A stretch of 64,000 nt of DNA. Origin: Weissella confusa (GTDB lineage: Bacteria > Bacillota > Bacilli > Lactobacillales > Lactobacillaceae). This document shows, in pieces, positions 1 through 9,622 of the stretch. A program made the translations under genes and the position numbers. Where the stretch lies: contig CP168942.1 of the NCBI GenBank assembly GCA_041871065.1, positions 1,396,501 to 1,460,500 of the forward strand. The letters run 5' to 3'. Every line of letters starts with the position of its first letter. Within the stretch, counting starts at the first letter, position 1. The notes beneath the pieces are model-generated. The model saw only the letters and a list, made by a program, of their open reading frames with translations, searched no databases and was not told the DNA's origin.

Positions 1-258
1 ACGCAAAGCTGACATCGCCGTCTTCACCATGAAGTCACCCAATGAATTGTGTGGCTTGTGAATTCCAGGCGTGTCCATGAACACAATTTGACCTTCATCA
101 GTTGTGTAAATTCCTTGGATCTTGTTACGTGTCGTTTGTGCCTTTGGTGACATGATGGCAATCTTTTCACCAATCATCTTGTTCAAAAGCGTTGACTTAC
201 CAACGTTTGGACGACCAACTAGGGCAACGAAACCTGACTTAAATCCTTGTTCACTCAT
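1..258 (-). CDS. era: GTPase Era, N-terminal part (cut by window edge)
   Basis: Era is an essential GTPase that binds the 3' end of 16S rRNA and helps mature the 30S subunit. The visible 86 codons begin at an ATG at 258 and contain the G1/P-loop GRPNVGKST, the effector region with [11 protein letters not shown], and the G3 motif DTPG followed by IHKPHN, which is the signature order of Era rather than Der or ObgE. The KH domain is outside the window. It is the last visible gene of the run rpsU-yqeY-phoH-ybeY-dgkA-era, all on the minus strand, an order conserved in Bacillota. The gap to dgkA is about 50 nt. Confidence 0.95.
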   Translation of the reverse strand, partial: MSEQGFKSGFVALVGRPNVGKSTLLNKMIGEKIAIMSPKAQTTRNKIQGIYTTDEGQIVFMDTPGIHKPHNSLGDFMVKTAMSALR

Positions 259-310
259 GTATATTATTCTCTATTCTTTCTATAATCCACGCATCGCGCG
301 TACAACTAAC

Positions 311-739
311 TTATTTAATAATCATCTGCAAATTTGGCAAGATGTATGGTTGGAAAATCAAAACACCAATCACAATGGCAAACGCCACCGCCGCCAAAAC
401 GGCACCAGACGCCACGTCCTTCGCCACCTTAGCCAGCAGGTGATATTGTTCACCCACAATCAAATCAACAATTGCTTCGACCATGGTATTCACGAACTCA
501 GCCATGATAACCGTAAAGACGGCAACTGAAATCCACAACCAATCTGAACGTCCTAGTTTAACATAGATGCCGACAAGTAAGACTACAATCGCCGCAACAA
601 TATGAAAACGCATGTTTCGTTCACGAACCAAAAGTTGACCAATACCTTCTAAGGCATGTCCAAGGGCTTGGAGGAAGTGCGTATTTTTCTCAATTTGTGG
701 CTCTTGTGTAGCAGCCTTTTTCTTATCGTGTAAGTCCAT
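311..739 (-). CDS. dgkA: Diacylglycerol/undecaprenol kinase family protein
   Basis: Small integral membrane lipid kinase of the DgkA family, 142 residues. In Gram-positive bacteria this family mainly phosphorylates undecaprenol to feed cell-wall lipid carrier recycling. After a cytoplasmic N-terminus (residues 1-45) there are three hydrophobic segments (about 47-65, 70-88 and 112-135). The family motif EFVNTMVEAIVDL lies between the second and third and carries the expected catalytic Glu. The start overlaps the 3' end of ybeY by 17 nt, so the two are translationally linked. The ribosome binding site is weak, which fits coupling. Substrate (diacylglycerol or undecaprenol) cannot be decided from sequence. 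Confidence 0.92.
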   Translation of the reverse strand: MDLHDKKKAATQEPQIEKNTHFLQALGHALEGIGQLLVRERNMRFHIVAAIVVLLVGIYVKLGRSDWLWISVAVFTVIMAEFVNTMVEAIVDLIVGEQYHLLAKVAKDVASGAVLAAVAFAIVIGVLIFQPYILPNLQMIIK

Positions 740-1205
740 AACTATCTAAAATCTCACGTTGCAAATCAAACATAATCTTTTCGTCTTCATCACTGCGCAT
801 GTGGTCGTAACCATTCAAGTGCAAGAAGCCGTGGACAACCAAGAAGCCTAGTTCACGCTCATATGAGTGTTCCAGGTATTCCGCTTGCTCACCAATCTTA
901 TCGACAGAAACGATAATGTCACCAATGTTCTTAGCCAAATCTTCGGCCATCTCTTCATCCATCATCAATGGCAAATCATCACCATCTTCTTCAATGGCAA
1001 ATGAAATGACATCAGTTGGCTTATCCAAACCACGGTATTCGCGGTTGTAACGTTGAATTTCATCATTGTTTACGAACGTTACTGACATTTCAGTATCAGC
1101 TGGCAACTTCATATACTCACCAGCGTAGTCCAAAACCTTTTCAACGAGTTCAATTTGCTCAGCGGGAACGCCGGGCTTTGATTGGTCAATAATTGCCAAA
1201 TCCAT
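723..1205 (-). CDS. ybeY: Endoribonuclease YbeY (rRNA maturation factor)
   Basis: YbeY is a zinc-dependent endoribonuclease involved in 16S rRNA 3' maturation and 70S quality control. The 160-residue product ends with the zinc-binding signature HGFLHLNGYDH (H-x3-H-x5-H), and upstream has the family motif around TDVISFA. I chose the ATG at 1205 (MDLAIIDQ), which gives a usual family length. A longer in-frame extension to 1349 exists, but it runs through the 3' end of phoH, is lysine/arginine-rich and is not family-like. Only 4 nt separate it from phoH. Confidence 0.94.
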   Translation of the reverse strand: MDLAIIDQSKPGVPAEQIELVEKVLDYAGEYMKLPADTEMSVTFVNNDEIQRYNREYRGLDKPTDVISFAIEEDGDDLPLMMDEEMAEDLAKNIGDIIVSVDKIGEQAEYLEHSYERELGFLVVHGFLHLNGYDHMRSDEDEKIMFDLQREILDSYGLTR

Positions 1206-1209
1206 AATC

Positions 1210-2208
1210 TTAATCCTTCTTCTCTTTTGCTTCTTTTGCCTTTTCTTGCGCTGCATCAAAGGCGTCATACGCATTAATAATCGCTCCGACAACTGGGTGA
1301 CGCACAACGTCATCTGCCGCGAACTCAATAAATTCGATATGTGACACATTTACCAACACACGACGGGCTTGAATCAAACCTGAACGCACCTTACTTGGCA
1401 AATCAATTTGTGACACGTCACCGTTAACCACCATGTGTGATCCGAATCCCAAACGGGTTAGGAACATCTTCATTTGTTGTGGTGTTGTATTTTGTGCTTC
1501 ATCCAAGATGATAAAGGCATTATCCAACGTACGACCACGCATGTAGGCCAATGGTGCAATTTCAATCGTACCACGATCCATCAAACGCTCCGTGTGCTCG
1601 GCACCTAGAATAGCATGCAACGCATCATAAATTGGTCGTAGGTAAGGATCGACCTTTTCCTTCAAATCACCAGGCAAGAAACCAAGGCTTTCACCAGCTT
1701 CAACAGCCGGACGAGTAATGATAATCTTCTCCACATCACCGCGCTTCAAAGCAGCCACGGCCATGACAACAGCCAAATACGTCTTTCCAGTACCAGCTGG
1801 TCCAATGCCAAACGTAATATCATTATTGCGAATGGCTTGGATATAGCGACGTTGACCGTAGTTCTTAACACGAACTGGGTGTCCCTTGGCATCACGAATC
1901 AACGTTTCCGTGTACATGTCGCCAAAGTATTCCAACGTACCACGCTCTGACATCTTCATCGCTGATACGATATCAGTCGCGTTTAGCTTCACACCCTTTT
2001 TAATCAAAGCGGCCAATTCAGCGACAATCGCTTCAGCAGCATCTACCGCTTCAGCTTCACCCTTAATCGTTAGTTGGTCCCCAAACACAGACAATGCAAC
2101 CTGCATGCCTTCTTCAATTAACTTCAAATTACTGTCTTGTGCGCCGACCAAACCAATTTCTTGCTCAGCATTTTCAAAACGATAAACTTTTTCAACTTGT
2201 GCTGCCAA
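1210..2208 (-). CDS. phoH: PhoH family P-loop ATPase (PhoH-like)
   Basis: PhoH-like protein, an ATPase of poorly defined role often encoded beside ybeY and thought to act in RNA metabolism. It carries a Walker A motif (GPAGTGKT) and a Walker B motif (AFIILDEAQN) in the C-terminal two thirds, and a KH-like N-terminal part. I place the start at a TTG at 2208 (reads MAAQVEKVYRFE), because a good ribosome binding site (AGAGGG) sits about 9 nt upstream. The longer ATG start at 2295 would add 29 residues of arginine-rich sequence not typical of the family. Predicted length 332 residues. Confidence 0.93.
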   Translation of the reverse strand: MAAQVEKVYRFENAEQEIGLVGAQDSNLKLIEEGMQVALSVFGDQLTIKGEAEAVDAAEAIVAELAALIKKGVKLNATDIVSAMKMSERGTLEYFGDMYTETLIRDAKGHPVRVKNYGQRRYIQAIRNNDITFGIGPAGTGKTYLAVVMAVAALKRGDVEKIIITRPAVEAGESLGFLPGDLKEKVDPYLRPIYDALHAILGAEHTERLMDRGTIEIAPLAYMRGRTLDNAFIILDEAQNTTPQQMKMFLTRLGFGSHMVVNGDVSQIDLPSKVRSGLIQARRVLVNVSHIEFIEFAADDVVRHPVVGAIINAYDAFDAAQEKAKEAKEKKD

Positions 2209-2308
2209 AAATGTAATCCCTCTAATTCGAATTATTCTCTTACGGTTACTATTATACCGCAAATATATATGTATCGGGGGTATCCCCCGTATCATAGTTC
2301 GACCTTAA

Positions 2309-2752
2309 TTAGCCCAACAATGATTGAACAGTTTGGTTAACCAACTTACCGTCAGCCTTACCCTTAACCTTAGGCATCAAAGCGCCCATTACCTTACCCA
2401 AATCAGCCTTTGATGATGCACCGACTTCAGCAATCGTTTCCTTAACAACGGCAACGACTTCTTCTTCAGACATTTGCTCAGGCATGTAACGCTTCAAAAC
2501 GTCGATTTGACCTTGGATTTCTTCTGCCAAATCTTCACGATCAGCATCCTTGTATGATTCCAACTCTTCGACACGTTGCTTCATCTCACGTGACAAAACA
2601 GCCAATTCTTCGTCAGCAGTCAAGTCGTGACCCAACTTGATTTGCTCGTTAGAAACTGAAGACTTGACCATACGAACAACGCCCAAAGTAACCTTGTCCT
2701 TAGCCTTCATAGCTTCCTTCATGTCGTTAGTCAATTGTTCCAACAAACTCAT
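2309..2752 (-). CDS. yqeY: GatB/YqeY domain protein
   Basis: A 147-residue protein of the YqeY family, homologous to the tail domain of the GatB subunit of the tRNA amidotransferase. It is helical and charged and ends with the family-typical [21 protein letters not shown] region. It probably touches tRNA or aminoacyl-tRNA, but no enzyme activity is established for stand-alone members. Start at 2752: the ribosome binding site AAAGGAG is 9 nt from this ATG and only 3 nt from the alternative ATG two codons upstream. It sits between rpsU and phoH as in many Bacillota. Confidence 0.92.
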   Translation of the reverse strand: MSLLEQLTNDMKEAMKAKDKVTLGVVRMVKSSVSNEQIKLGHDLTADEELAVLSREMKQRVEELESYKDADREDLAEEIQGQIDVLKRYMPEQMSEEEVVAVVKETIAEVGASSKADLGKVMGALMPKVKGKADGKLVNQTVQSLLG

Positions 2753-2791
2753 AATCATAATCTCCTTTAATTACTTGAATATAAAACAAAA

Positions 2792-2815
2792 CCGGACCAC
2801 CAGCAGGTAGCCCGG
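2792..2815 (-). terminator. Hairpin after rpsU, possible attenuating terminator
   Basis: On the minus strand a stem closed by CCGG/CCGG with a TGCT loop is followed by TTTTGTTTT. It lies between rpsU and yqeY, so it probably lowers rather than abolishes transcription into the downstream operon, giving more S21 than the other products. Confidence 0.6.
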
Positions 2816-2826
2816 CAAGAGTCGAA

Positions 2827-3012
2827 TTAACGGCTCTTCTTGTTCTTGCGCTTACGAGCGGCCTCAGCCTTCAACTTACGTTGTACTGATGGCTTGATGT
2901 AGAACTCACGCTTACGGTACTCTTGCAAGGTACCATCCTTTGATACACCACGCTTGAAGCGACGGAGAGCATCATCAAGAGACTCATTCTTACGAACAAC
3001 AGTCTTTGCCAT
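2827..3012 (-). CDS. rpsU: 30S ribosomal protein S21
   Basis: The 61-residue product is the full-length small ribosomal protein S21, which sits on the 30S platform and helps initiation. It begins [21 protein letters not shown] and ends in the basic tail [12 protein letters not shown] typical of the family. It is the first gene of the minus-strand operon leading to era, with a clear promoter (TTGACA, 16 nt, TAAACT) upstream and a good ribosome binding site (GGGAGGG). Confidence 0.97.
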   Translation of the reverse strand: MAKTVVRKNESLDDALRRFKRGVSKDGTLQEYRKREFYIKPSVQRKLKAEAARKRKNKKSR

Positions 3013-3081
3013 AATGTTTACCCTCCCTTCCCGTGTGAAGTTTCCAACTTTTATATATGTCGCACACTTTTGTTCTTTAAT

Positions 3082-3109
3082 AGTTTACCAGAATTGAACC
3101 TGTTGTCAA
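3082..3109 (-). promoter_or_regulatory. Sigma-A type promoter of rpsU operon
   Basis: Minus-strand -35 TTGACA (3109-3104), 16-nt spacer, -10 TAAACT (3087-3082), about 70 nt before the rpsU start codon. No other strong promoter was seen before the operon. Confidence 0.7.
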
Positions 3110-3207
3110 CGCTTTATACAAAACTGCTGACGATTTGTTATCACTCTTCACCTAGTCACACCTAAAATGTTTGTCCCTAAGCTTTTTGTACCTAACAAAC
3201 CGTTAGA

Positions 3208-4089
3208 TTACAACTTTGGCTCGTAGAAACGACCGAACGTGCGATCGATGCGCCAAAGTGATGCCCAAGCCTGTGGGTCAACTTCGTAAATCGCATCACG
3301 CAGGTCATATTGTTCATACATTGAGATAACGGTGAACAAGACTTCCTTGTGGTGGTGGTTATACCCACCCTCAGCGTGGTGCACAATCGTAATACCACGA
3401 CGGATATCACGTTGAATGGCCTCGATAACCAAATCAGGCTTTTCTGTCACAATCATCACTTGCATCTTTTGTTGACGTGTATAAACCAAATCAATGACGC
3501 GGGCGTTGATAACCAGACCAATACCGGTATACAACGCATATTGTGGACCAAACAAGAATCCTGATGCTAATAAGATAAAGAAGTTAAACGTTAAGTTCAC
3601 CGCTCCCATCTTCATGCCAGTCTTGCGACGAACCAGAATACCAATAATATCCAACCCACCAGTTGAGAGCCCGTTTCGTAGAGCCAACCCGGTTCCAAAT
3701 CCGTTGACAGCACCACCGAAGATGGCCATGACAAGTGGATCGTGCGTCCATAATTGCTCCGGTTGCGAAACCAAACGCATCGCAATTGCGGCCAGCAACA
3801 AAGCCAACGCCGTAAACATCGCAAATCGCTTACCAATCGCACGGTAGGCGGTAATCATTAGTGGTACGTTAATCAGCACCAGTAAGACACCAACTGGCAC
3901 ATGCCATCCCACAAAGCGTTCCAGCAATGTGTTCAGCAACTGGGCTAGTCCTGTAAATCCAGAAGAATAAATGTGTCCGGGTGTCCAAAAAAAGTTCAAC
4001 GCAATCGCTGAAGCAACTGCGTATACCATCGCACTACCGATGCGACTTGAGTACTGGTGTCGATTAAAATACTGTTCTATCTGGTCCAT
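3208..4089 (-). CDS. YitT family membrane protein
   Basis: The 293-residue protein has five or six hydrophobic segments in its first 180 residues (for example around 18-45, 52-78, 83-103, 120-140 and 165-190) and a soluble C-terminal DUF2179 domain (about 210-285, with TIVHHAEGGYNHHHKEVLFTV). This is the YitT/YqfU/YpjC architecture found in several copies in Bacillota. Its function is not established; a transport role is only a guess. It stands alone, about 100 nt from the surface-protein gene upstream. Confidence 0.88.
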   Translation of the reverse strand: MDQIEQYFNRHQYSSRIGSAMVYAVASAIALNFFWTPGHIYSSGFTGLAQLLNTLLERFVGWHVPVGVLLVLINVPLMITAYRAIGKRFAMFTALALLLAAIAMRLVSQPEQLWTHDPLVMAIFGGAVNGFGTGLALRNGLSTGGLDIIGILVRRKTGMKMGAVNLTFNFFILLASGFLFGPQYALYTGIGLVINARVIDLVYTRQQKMQVMIVTEKPDLVIEAIQRDIRRGITIVHHAEGGYNHHHKEVLFTVISMYEQYDLRDAIYEVDPQAWASLWRIDRTFGRFYEPKL

Positions 4090-4150
4090 TTTCTCGCTTC
4101 TTTCAATTTGTACTTTATGATTTTAGCACGAAAACGCCCATAAAAATAAA

Positions 4151-4178
4151 AAACTTACGGACCAACGCCCGTAAGTTT
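4151..4178 (-). terminator. Rho-independent terminator
   Basis: Ten-bp stem AAACTTACGG/CCGTAAGTTT with an 8-nt loop and T-rich flanks on both strands. It lies just past the stop of the surface-protein anchor region, which it should terminate on the minus strand. Confidence 0.85.
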
Positions 4179-4192
4179 TTGTCATGCTTTAA

Positions 4193-4564
4193 TTATCGTG
4201 TCTCGTTTTCTTCGTCACGCTCTTCACGACGACGACGGAAGAATGCGAACAAGAAGCCAAGGATTGCTCCCGCCACCATCGTGAACCATTCAGATCCAAC
4301 GCCGGCTTGTTCCAACTTCAATGCATTAGAACGCTTGGCATCCTCAGAAACAATCATGTCGTGAATCAAGTCACGCCCAGCACTTGAACTTGCAAGACGT
4401 GCTTGGTTGCTGTTTGATGATGCTTGGCTAAGCGTTGGTTGATTTGATGACGCATAGCTACCGATGAACGTGGTTGCATCATCACCAAATACCGCTGTAC
4501 GTGCAGTTGTGTTAGCACCCGCTGAAACCAATCTTGGTGTTTCGTTAGTCACGAGGCCAGTTTG
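4193..4564 (-). pseudogene. Detached C-terminal anchor of the repeat surface protein (behind an in-frame TAA)
   Basis: This reading frame is the direct in-frame continuation of the surface protein at 4565-6232, separated from it by a single TAA at 4567-4565. It encodes about 123 residues: a Ser/Thr/Ala-rich linker, then one membrane segment (WFTMVAGAILGFLFAFF) and an arginine/glutamate tail (RRRREERDEENETR). No LPXTG motif is visible, so it would anchor by the membrane segment alone. An internal GTG at 4552 could start a 119-residue ORF, but there is no ribosome binding site or signal peptide. I therefore read it as the cut-off tail of one gene, either by mutation, sequencing error or rare stop readthrough. 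Confidence 0.7.
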
Positions 4565-6232
4565 TTACTCATCAGGCGTCGTAACGGCTGACGCGCTTGA
4601 ATCATCCGACGTATTTACTTCATTTGAATCGTTTGCGTTGTTTTGATCATCAACAACCGGTGCATCTGGATTGGTGACGTTTGTATCACCTTCACCTGAC
4701 ACAACTGGCGCTGCGATATCGCCTGTATCTGGCTTACCACCTTCAGTGTTCCCATCAATTGTTTGTTGACCATTGTCGGGTGTACTTGGTGCTGGAACAG
4801 CCCCATAACCTGGCTCAGTAGGTGCTAGGATATCACCGGTATCTGGCGTGCTTGGTGCTGAAATATTTCCAGTATCGCCCTTGCCACCTTCGGTATTACC
4901 ATCGATGTTGATATTTCCGGTGTCACCCTTACCGTCTTCTGTATCACCATTGATTGTTTGGTCACCTTGGTCTGGTGTGCTTGGTGCTAGAATGTCGCCA
5001 GTGTCTGGGTTACTTGGCGCTGAAATGTCACCAGTGTCGGCCTTACCACCCTCGGTATTACCATCAATGTTGATGTTTCCCGTGTCACCTTTGCCACCTT
5101 CAGTATCACCGTTGATGGTTTGGTCACCTTGGTCTGGTGTGCTTGGCGCTAGGATATCACCGGTGTCCGGATCGCTTGGCGCTGAAATATTTCCAGTATC
5201 TCCCTTGCCACCTTCAGTATTACCATCAATATTAATGTCACCCGTGTCGCCCTTACCACCTACTGTGTTCCCATCAATCGTTTGGTCACCTTGGTCTGGT
5301 GTGCTTGGTGCTAGGATATCGCCGGTGTCTGGTGTACTTGGCGCTGAAATGTTCCCCGTATCTGCCTTGCCACCTTCAGTATTACCATCAATGTTGATGT
5401 CACCAGTGTCACCCTTACCACCTACTGTGTTTCCATCAATCGTTTGGTCACCTTGGTCTGGCTTTCCACCTACTGTGTTTCCGTCGATGTTGATATCCCC
5501 GGTATCACCCTTACCACCAACAGTATTCCCGTCAATGTTGATGTCGCCAGTGTCGCCCTTGCCGCCTACTGTGTTCCCGTCAATCGTTACATCCCCAGTG
5601 TCAGGCGTTTGCAATGGCACGCTTGGCAATGTCGTCCAATCAGAAAAATTAGGGGCATCGATAGGTCCCGTCGTCCAGCCAGTTTCTGGATCTTCTGGCT
5701 TAGGCGCCTCCGGGTCCTCAGGCGTAGCTGGGCGCTCGCCTTGTTGAATACCCACGTACATTCCTTGCGCACCATACCAAGATTCTGATTGATCGCCGCT
5801 TGCGCTCACTTGGTACAACACTTGGAATTGAATGTCGTAGACACTGTTAAACTTAACAACGATTTGCGCAGTCGAACCGACGCTAAGCAAGCGGCTACTC
5901 TTGAAAGTTAAGTAGCCATCAAATTGTTGGCCGTTAACTGAAATACTTCCAGGGTGCCAATCCATGGCCTTTTGTCCATTAATCATGAAGCCCGCTTCAC
6001 GAATAATCTCAGTGCGAACATCGGCATCCCCGAGCTTTGCATTCAAAGCATCCATATCTGTCGTGTACAACGGTGAGTTCCATGTCACCTTAGTTGCGTT
6101 GTCCAAAGTGGTTGATGCCGTGTGACTATTATCAGTCAAATAAACATCATCAGAACCGTAGGCAGTCCCTGCCACAGTCATCATTCCTAGAACAACAGCT
6201 GAAGATAATGCTAATTTACGCCAATTCAACAT
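4565..6232 (-). CDS. Secreted repeat-rich surface protein (anchor lost after in-frame stop)
   Basis: The 555-residue product starts at the ATG at 6232 (ribosome binding site TTGGGGAA). It has a signal peptide (NWRKLALSSAVVLGMMTVAGTAYG), a globular N-terminal domain of about 150 residues of unknown fold, a Pro/Glu-rich linker (PATPEDPEAPKPEDPE), and then roughly 280 residues of short repeats of the type GDTGDINIDGNTxGGK alternating with SAPSTPDTGDILAPSTPD. The ORF ends in ...VTTPDE-TAA, but the same frame continues into a membrane anchor, so the protein as encoded would be released to the medium. The repeats are nearly identical at DNA level and prone to recombination or misassembly. Role probably adhesion or wall spacing; no named family recognised. 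Confidence 0.75.
   Translation of the reverse strand: MLNWRKLALSSAVVLGMMTVAGTAYGSDDVYLTDNSHTASTTLDNATKVTWNSPLYTTDMDALNAKLGDADVRTEIIREAGFMINGQKAMDWHPGSISVNGQQFDGYLTFKSSRLLSVGSTAQIVVKFNSVYDIQFQVLYQVSASGDQSESWYGAQGMYVGIQQGERPATPEDPEAPKPEDPETGWTTGPIDAPNFSDWTTLPSVPLQTPDTGDVTIDGNTVGGKGDTGDINIDGNTVGGKGDTGDINIDGNTVGGKPDQGDQTIDGNTVGGKGDTGDINIDGNTEGGKADTGNISAPSTPDTGDILAPSTPDQGDQTIDGNTVGGKGDTGDINIDGNTEGGKGDTGNISAPSDPDTGDILAPSTPDQGDQTINGDTEGGKGDTGNINIDGNTEGGKADTGDISAPSNPDTGDILAPSTPDQGDQTINGDTEDGKGDTGNINIDGNTEGGKGDTGNISAPSTPDTGDILAPTEPGYGAVPAPSTPDNGQQTIDGNTEGGKPDTGDIAAPVVSGEGDTNVTNPDAPVVDDQNNANDSNEVNTSDDSSASAVTTPDE
4840..5600 (-). repeat. Coding tandem repeats in the surface protein
   Basis: Many degenerate copies of 36-48 bp units encode GDTG(D/N)I(N/S)IDGNT(V/E)GGK and related TPDTGDILAP blocks. 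They create long antisense open frames on the plus strand, which are artefacts of the repeats. Confidence 0.85.
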
Positions 6233-6411
6233 GTCACAATTCCCCAAATTTCTTTAATCCAAATTCTCTAACAAAAGATACTTACTTATCTTTATCACTA
6301 ACAAAAAAGTATAAGGAGGATTTATGAACAAAATGTGAAATACGACGAATTCAGCTGTGCTATTTTTGCAACAAAATAACTTACTATTAATAGGAAAATC
6401 GATTGACAAAC

Positions 6412-6450
6412 CAAAAAAGAGCGAGCTTACAGAAAACTGCAAACTCGCTC
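6412..6450 (-). terminator. Terminator of hisS-aspS operon
   Basis: Stem GAGCGAG/CTCGCTC followed on the minus strand by a T-rich run, 13 nt past the aspS stop. Confidence 0.8.
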
Positions 6451-6462
6451 AATTAAAAACAA

Positions 6463-8268
6463 TTATTCTTCTGACATGTTTGGTGCTTCAATGTCGGCGT
6501 ATACAGGCGCCGTCAAGCCCAAGTCATCAACGATTTGTGCCTTGGCAACAGGTGTTGGTGCTTCTGTCATTGGCTCAGTAGCCTTTGAGTTCTTAGGGAA
6601 CGCAATCACTTCACGGATGTTGTCACGTCCAGCCAACAACATAGCCAAACGATCCAATCCTAGAGCGATTCCACCCATTGGAGGGAAGCCGTATTCCATA
6701 CCTTCAAGCAAGAAGCCGAATGCATCGTGCGCTGCTTCCTTAGTGAAGCCAAGCGCTGACAACATCTTCTCTTGGATGTCCATACGGTGAATACGGATTG
6801 AACCTGAACCCAACTCGTATCCGTTCAAAACAAGGTCGTATGATTGGGCGTGTGCTTGGTGAGCACCTTCCGTCGTCTCCAACAATGGCAAATCTTCTTC
6901 GTTTGGCATTGTGAATGGGTGGTGTGCCGCAATCCAACGATCTTCTTCAGCTTGGTGCTCAAACAATGGCCAGTTAACAACCCAAGCGAAAGCCCACTTA
7001 CTGTTGTCAATCAAGTCCATTTCCTTAGCCGTCATACGACGCAAAGCATCCAACGTTGCTGAAACAACGCCTTCTGAATCAGCCGCGAACAGAATCAAGT
7101 CGCCAGCCTTAGCTTCAGTTTGGGCCAACAAGTCGTCACCCTTCGTCGTCAAGAACTTAGCGATTGGTCCAGTGATACCTTCATCAGTCACCTTCAACCA
7201 AGCCAATCCCTTGGCACCGAAACGCTCGATGTATTGAGCCATCTTATCAATGTCCTTACGTGAGTAGTGATCAGCACCACCAGGTACAACGATTGCCTTT
7301 ACTTGGCCACCGTTATTAACCGCGTTAGCAAAGACACCGAATTCTGAATCAGCCATCAACTCTGACAAATCTTGCAATTCCATGCCGAAACGCATGTCAG
7401 GCTTGTCAGTTCCGAAACGCTTGATTGAATCAGCGTAATCCAACACTGGAATTTGAGCCGTATCCAAATCAACATCAACTGTCTTCTTCATGATAGCGGC
7501 AACCCATTCGTTAACCAATGCCATGATTTCGTCTTGCGTCATGAATGACGTTTCAACGTCCAGTTGCGTAAATTCTGGTTGACGGTCACCACGCAAATCT
7601 TCGTCACGGAAGGCACGGGCAACTTGGTAGTAACGGTCAAAGCCGGCACCCATCAACAATTGCTTAAACAATTGTGGTGATTGTGGCAAAGCGTAGAATG
7701 AACCAGGGTAAACACGTGATGGCACTAGGTAATCACGGGCTCCTTCTGGCGTTGACTTAGCCAAGTATGGCGTCTCAATATCAATAAAGCCGTTTGCATC
7801 CAAGAATTCGTGCGTTGCAGCCGTAATCTTTGAACGGATACGCAAGTTCTTTTGCATCTCAGGACGACGCAAATCCAAGTAACGGTACTTCAAACGCAAT
7901 TCGTCTGAAACGTTGATGTCGTCTTCAATGTAGAATGGCGTCGTCTTAGCTTCTGACAAAATCGTTGCCTTGGCAACTTGCACTTCAATCTTACCTGACT
8001 TCAAGTTATCGTTAACCGCACCTTCAGCACGTGAACGAACAACACCTTCAACTTCGATAACGAATTCTGAACGCATCTTTTCAGCAACTGCCAAAGCATC
8101 TGCGCCAAATTCTTCTGAGAAGGCCAATTGCACAATACCTTCACGGTCACGCAAATCAACGAAAATCAAACCACCCAAGTCACGGCGCTTTTGCACCCAT
8201 CCTTGTAGCGTGACAGTTTGATCAAGGTAGGCTTCATCAATCAAGCCAGCATAGTTAGTACGCTTCAT
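6463..8268 (-). CDS. aspS: Aspartate--tRNA ligase
   Basis: Class II aminoacyl-tRNA synthetase, 601 residues, normal for the bacterial type with the GAD insertion domain. It charges tRNA-Asp in the cytoplasm. Visible in order: OB-fold anticodon-binding domain ([21 protein letters not shown]), motif 2 ([25 protein letters not shown], quoted in part), the GAD insert, and motif 3 ([14 protein letters not shown]). The bacterial-type insertion and the absence of AsnRS features fit AspRS. It starts 2 nt after hisS and is co-transcribed with it, so both depend on the T-box upstream of hisS. Confidence 0.97.
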   Translation of the reverse strand: MKRTNYAGLIDEAYLDQTVTLQGWVQKRRDLGGLIFVDLRDREGIVQLAFSEEFGADALAVAEKMRSEFVIEVEGVVRSRAEGAVNDNLKSGKIEVQVAKATILSEAKTTPFYIEDDINVSDELRLKYRYLDLRRPEMQKNLRIRSKITAATHEFLDANGFIDIETPYLAKSTPEGARDYLVPSRVYPGSFYALPQSPQLFKQLLMGAGFDRYYQVARAFRDEDLRGDRQPEFTQLDVETSFMTQDEIMALVNEWVAAIMKKTVDVDLDTAQIPVLDYADSIKRFGTDKPDMRFGMELQDLSELMADSEFGVFANAVNNGGQVKAIVVPGGADHYSRKDIDKMAQYIERFGAKGLAWLKVTDEGITGPIAKFLTTKGDDLLAQTEAKAGDLILFAADSEGVVSATLDALRRMTAKEMDLIDNSKWAFAWVVNWPLFEHQAEEDRWIAAHHPFTMPNEEDLPLLETTEGAHQAHAQSYDLVLNGYELGSGSIRIHRMDIQEKMLSALGFTKEAAHDAFGFLLEGMEYGFPPMGGIALGLDRLAMLLAGRDNIREVIAFPKNSKATEPMTEAPTPVAKAQIVDDLGLTAPVYADIEAPNMSEE

Positions 8269-8270
8269 AA

Positions 8271-9584
8271 TTAGTTTTCCTCTTCTACGTCTTCTTCAAC
8301 TTCAATAAACTCTGGGAGACCCGTGTAAAGTTCAGCCAACTTTACCGTGATTTCTTCACCAGTCGTCATGTTCTTCAAGTTTGCCGTTTGCTCAGCCAAT
8401 TCACGTTCACCGATCGTAATGATGAAGCGTGCGCCCAGCTTGTCGGCTGTCTTAAATTGTGCCTTTAGCTTACGGTCTTGGTAATCGCGTTCTGCGCTGT
8501 AACCAAATGAACGCACTGCTTGAACCATTTGCATAGCTGCAACATCAGTGCCTTCACCCATGTTGGCAACGTAAACATCCAACGGTGCTTGTTCAGGCAA
8601 CGTTGCACCCTCTGCTTCAAGCAACAACATCAAACGCTCAAGACCGATTCCAAAGCCGACACCTGGCATTTCTGGTCCGCCAAATTCTTCAACCAAGCCG
8701 TTGTAACGACCACCACCAGTGATTGTCGTCCAACCGCGACCAAGGGCAGCTGATTGCGTCATCACTTCGAAAATCGTGTGGTTGTAGTAATCCAACCCAC
8801 GCACAACATTAGCGTCGACTTCGTAATCAATCCCCATTGCTTCAAGGTAGGCTTGAACCTTTTCCCAGTGCGCTTGGGCATCTTCCGTCAAGTAATCCAA
8901 GATTGATGGTGCATCTGCAACGATGGCTTGATCCTTTTCATCCTTAGAGTCCAAGACACGCAATGGGTTCTTCTCCAAACGCGTTTGTGAGTCAGCAGAC
9001 AACTCATCAAAGTGCGGCTTCAAGAAGTCGATCAAGGCATTACGGTAGTTTTCACGTGATTCCTTGTCACCCAAAGAGTTAATCTTAACCTTCAAGTTCG
9101 TCACACCCAATGTTTGGAACAAATCAACTGCCATTGCAATAACTTCAGCATCCAAAGCAGGTGAGTCTGAACCCAAAGCTTCCACACCGATTTGGTGGAA
9201 TTGACGCATACGACCGGCTTGTGGACGCTCGTAACGGAACATTGGTCCGATGTAGAACATCTTGTATGGCTTTTGGTGCTCAGGTCCAAACAACTTGTTC
9301 TCAACGAACGCACGAACAACACCGGCAGTACCTTCTGGACGCAAAGCGACGTGACGGTCACCCTTATCCTTGAAGTCATACATTTCCTTCGTCACAACGT
9401 CTGATGTATCACCAGCAGAACGGGCAAAAACATCAAAGCTTTCAAAAATTGGCGTACGTACTTCTGAGTATTGGTAGTCGCCGAACAAAAGGCGCGCCGT
9501 CTCTTCAACGTAGTGCCACTTCAATGATTCACCAGGGAGCAAATCAGCAGTTCCCTTTGGCTTTTGGAATGATTGCTTAGCCAT
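8271..9584 (-). CDS. hisS: Histidine--tRNA ligase
   Basis: Class II synthetase, 437 residues from the ATG at 9584 ([19 protein letters not shown]), chosen because the ribosome binding site GAGAGGA is 9 nt upstream. An earlier in-frame ATG lies inside the leader. It has motif 2 ([22 protein letters not shown]), the two histidine-binding signatures ([14 protein letters not shown] and the GGGRYNGL block), motif 3 (GFGIGLERL) and the C-terminal anticodon-binding domain (about 330-425). First gene of the hisS-aspS operon. Confidence 0.97.
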   Translation of the reverse strand: MAKQSFQKPKGTADLLPGESLKWHYVEETARLLFGDYQYSEVRTPIFESFDVFARSAGDTSDVVTKEMYDFKDKGDRHVALRPEGTAGVVRAFVENKLFGPEHQKPYKMFYIGPMFRYERPQAGRMRQFHQIGVEALGSDSPALDAEVIAMAVDLFQTLGVTNLKVKINSLGDKESRENYRNALIDFLKPHFDELSADSQTRLEKNPLRVLDSKDEKDQAIVADAPSILDYLTEDAQAHWEKVQAYLEAMGIDYEVDANVVRGLDYYNHTIFEVMTQSAALGRGWTTITGGGRYNGLVEEFGGPEMPGVGFGIGLERLMLLLEAEGATLPEQAPLDVYVANMGEGTDVAAMQMVQAVRSFGYSAERDYQDRKLKAQFKTADKLGARFIITIGERELAEQTANLKNMTTGEEITVKLAELYTGLPEFIEVEEDVEEEN

Positions 9585-9622
9585 GTTTAAAATTCCTCTC
9601 ATGTTTCCGATGGTGCAAAACG

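Noticed and set aside
1206..1349. N-terminally extended YbeY
   Set aside because: The extra 48 codons overlap phoH, are basic and unlike the family; the ATG at 1205 gives normal length.
4840..5600. CRISPR array
   Set aside because: The repeats are in-frame coding units without unique spacers of constant length; no cas genes nearby. No CRISPR array was seen in the window.
4848..5747. 299-residue plus-strand ORF (SPVSPLPPSV... repeats)
   Set aside because: It is antisense to the repeats of the minus-strand surface protein, with no ribosome binding site; the period of the repeats keeps all frames open.
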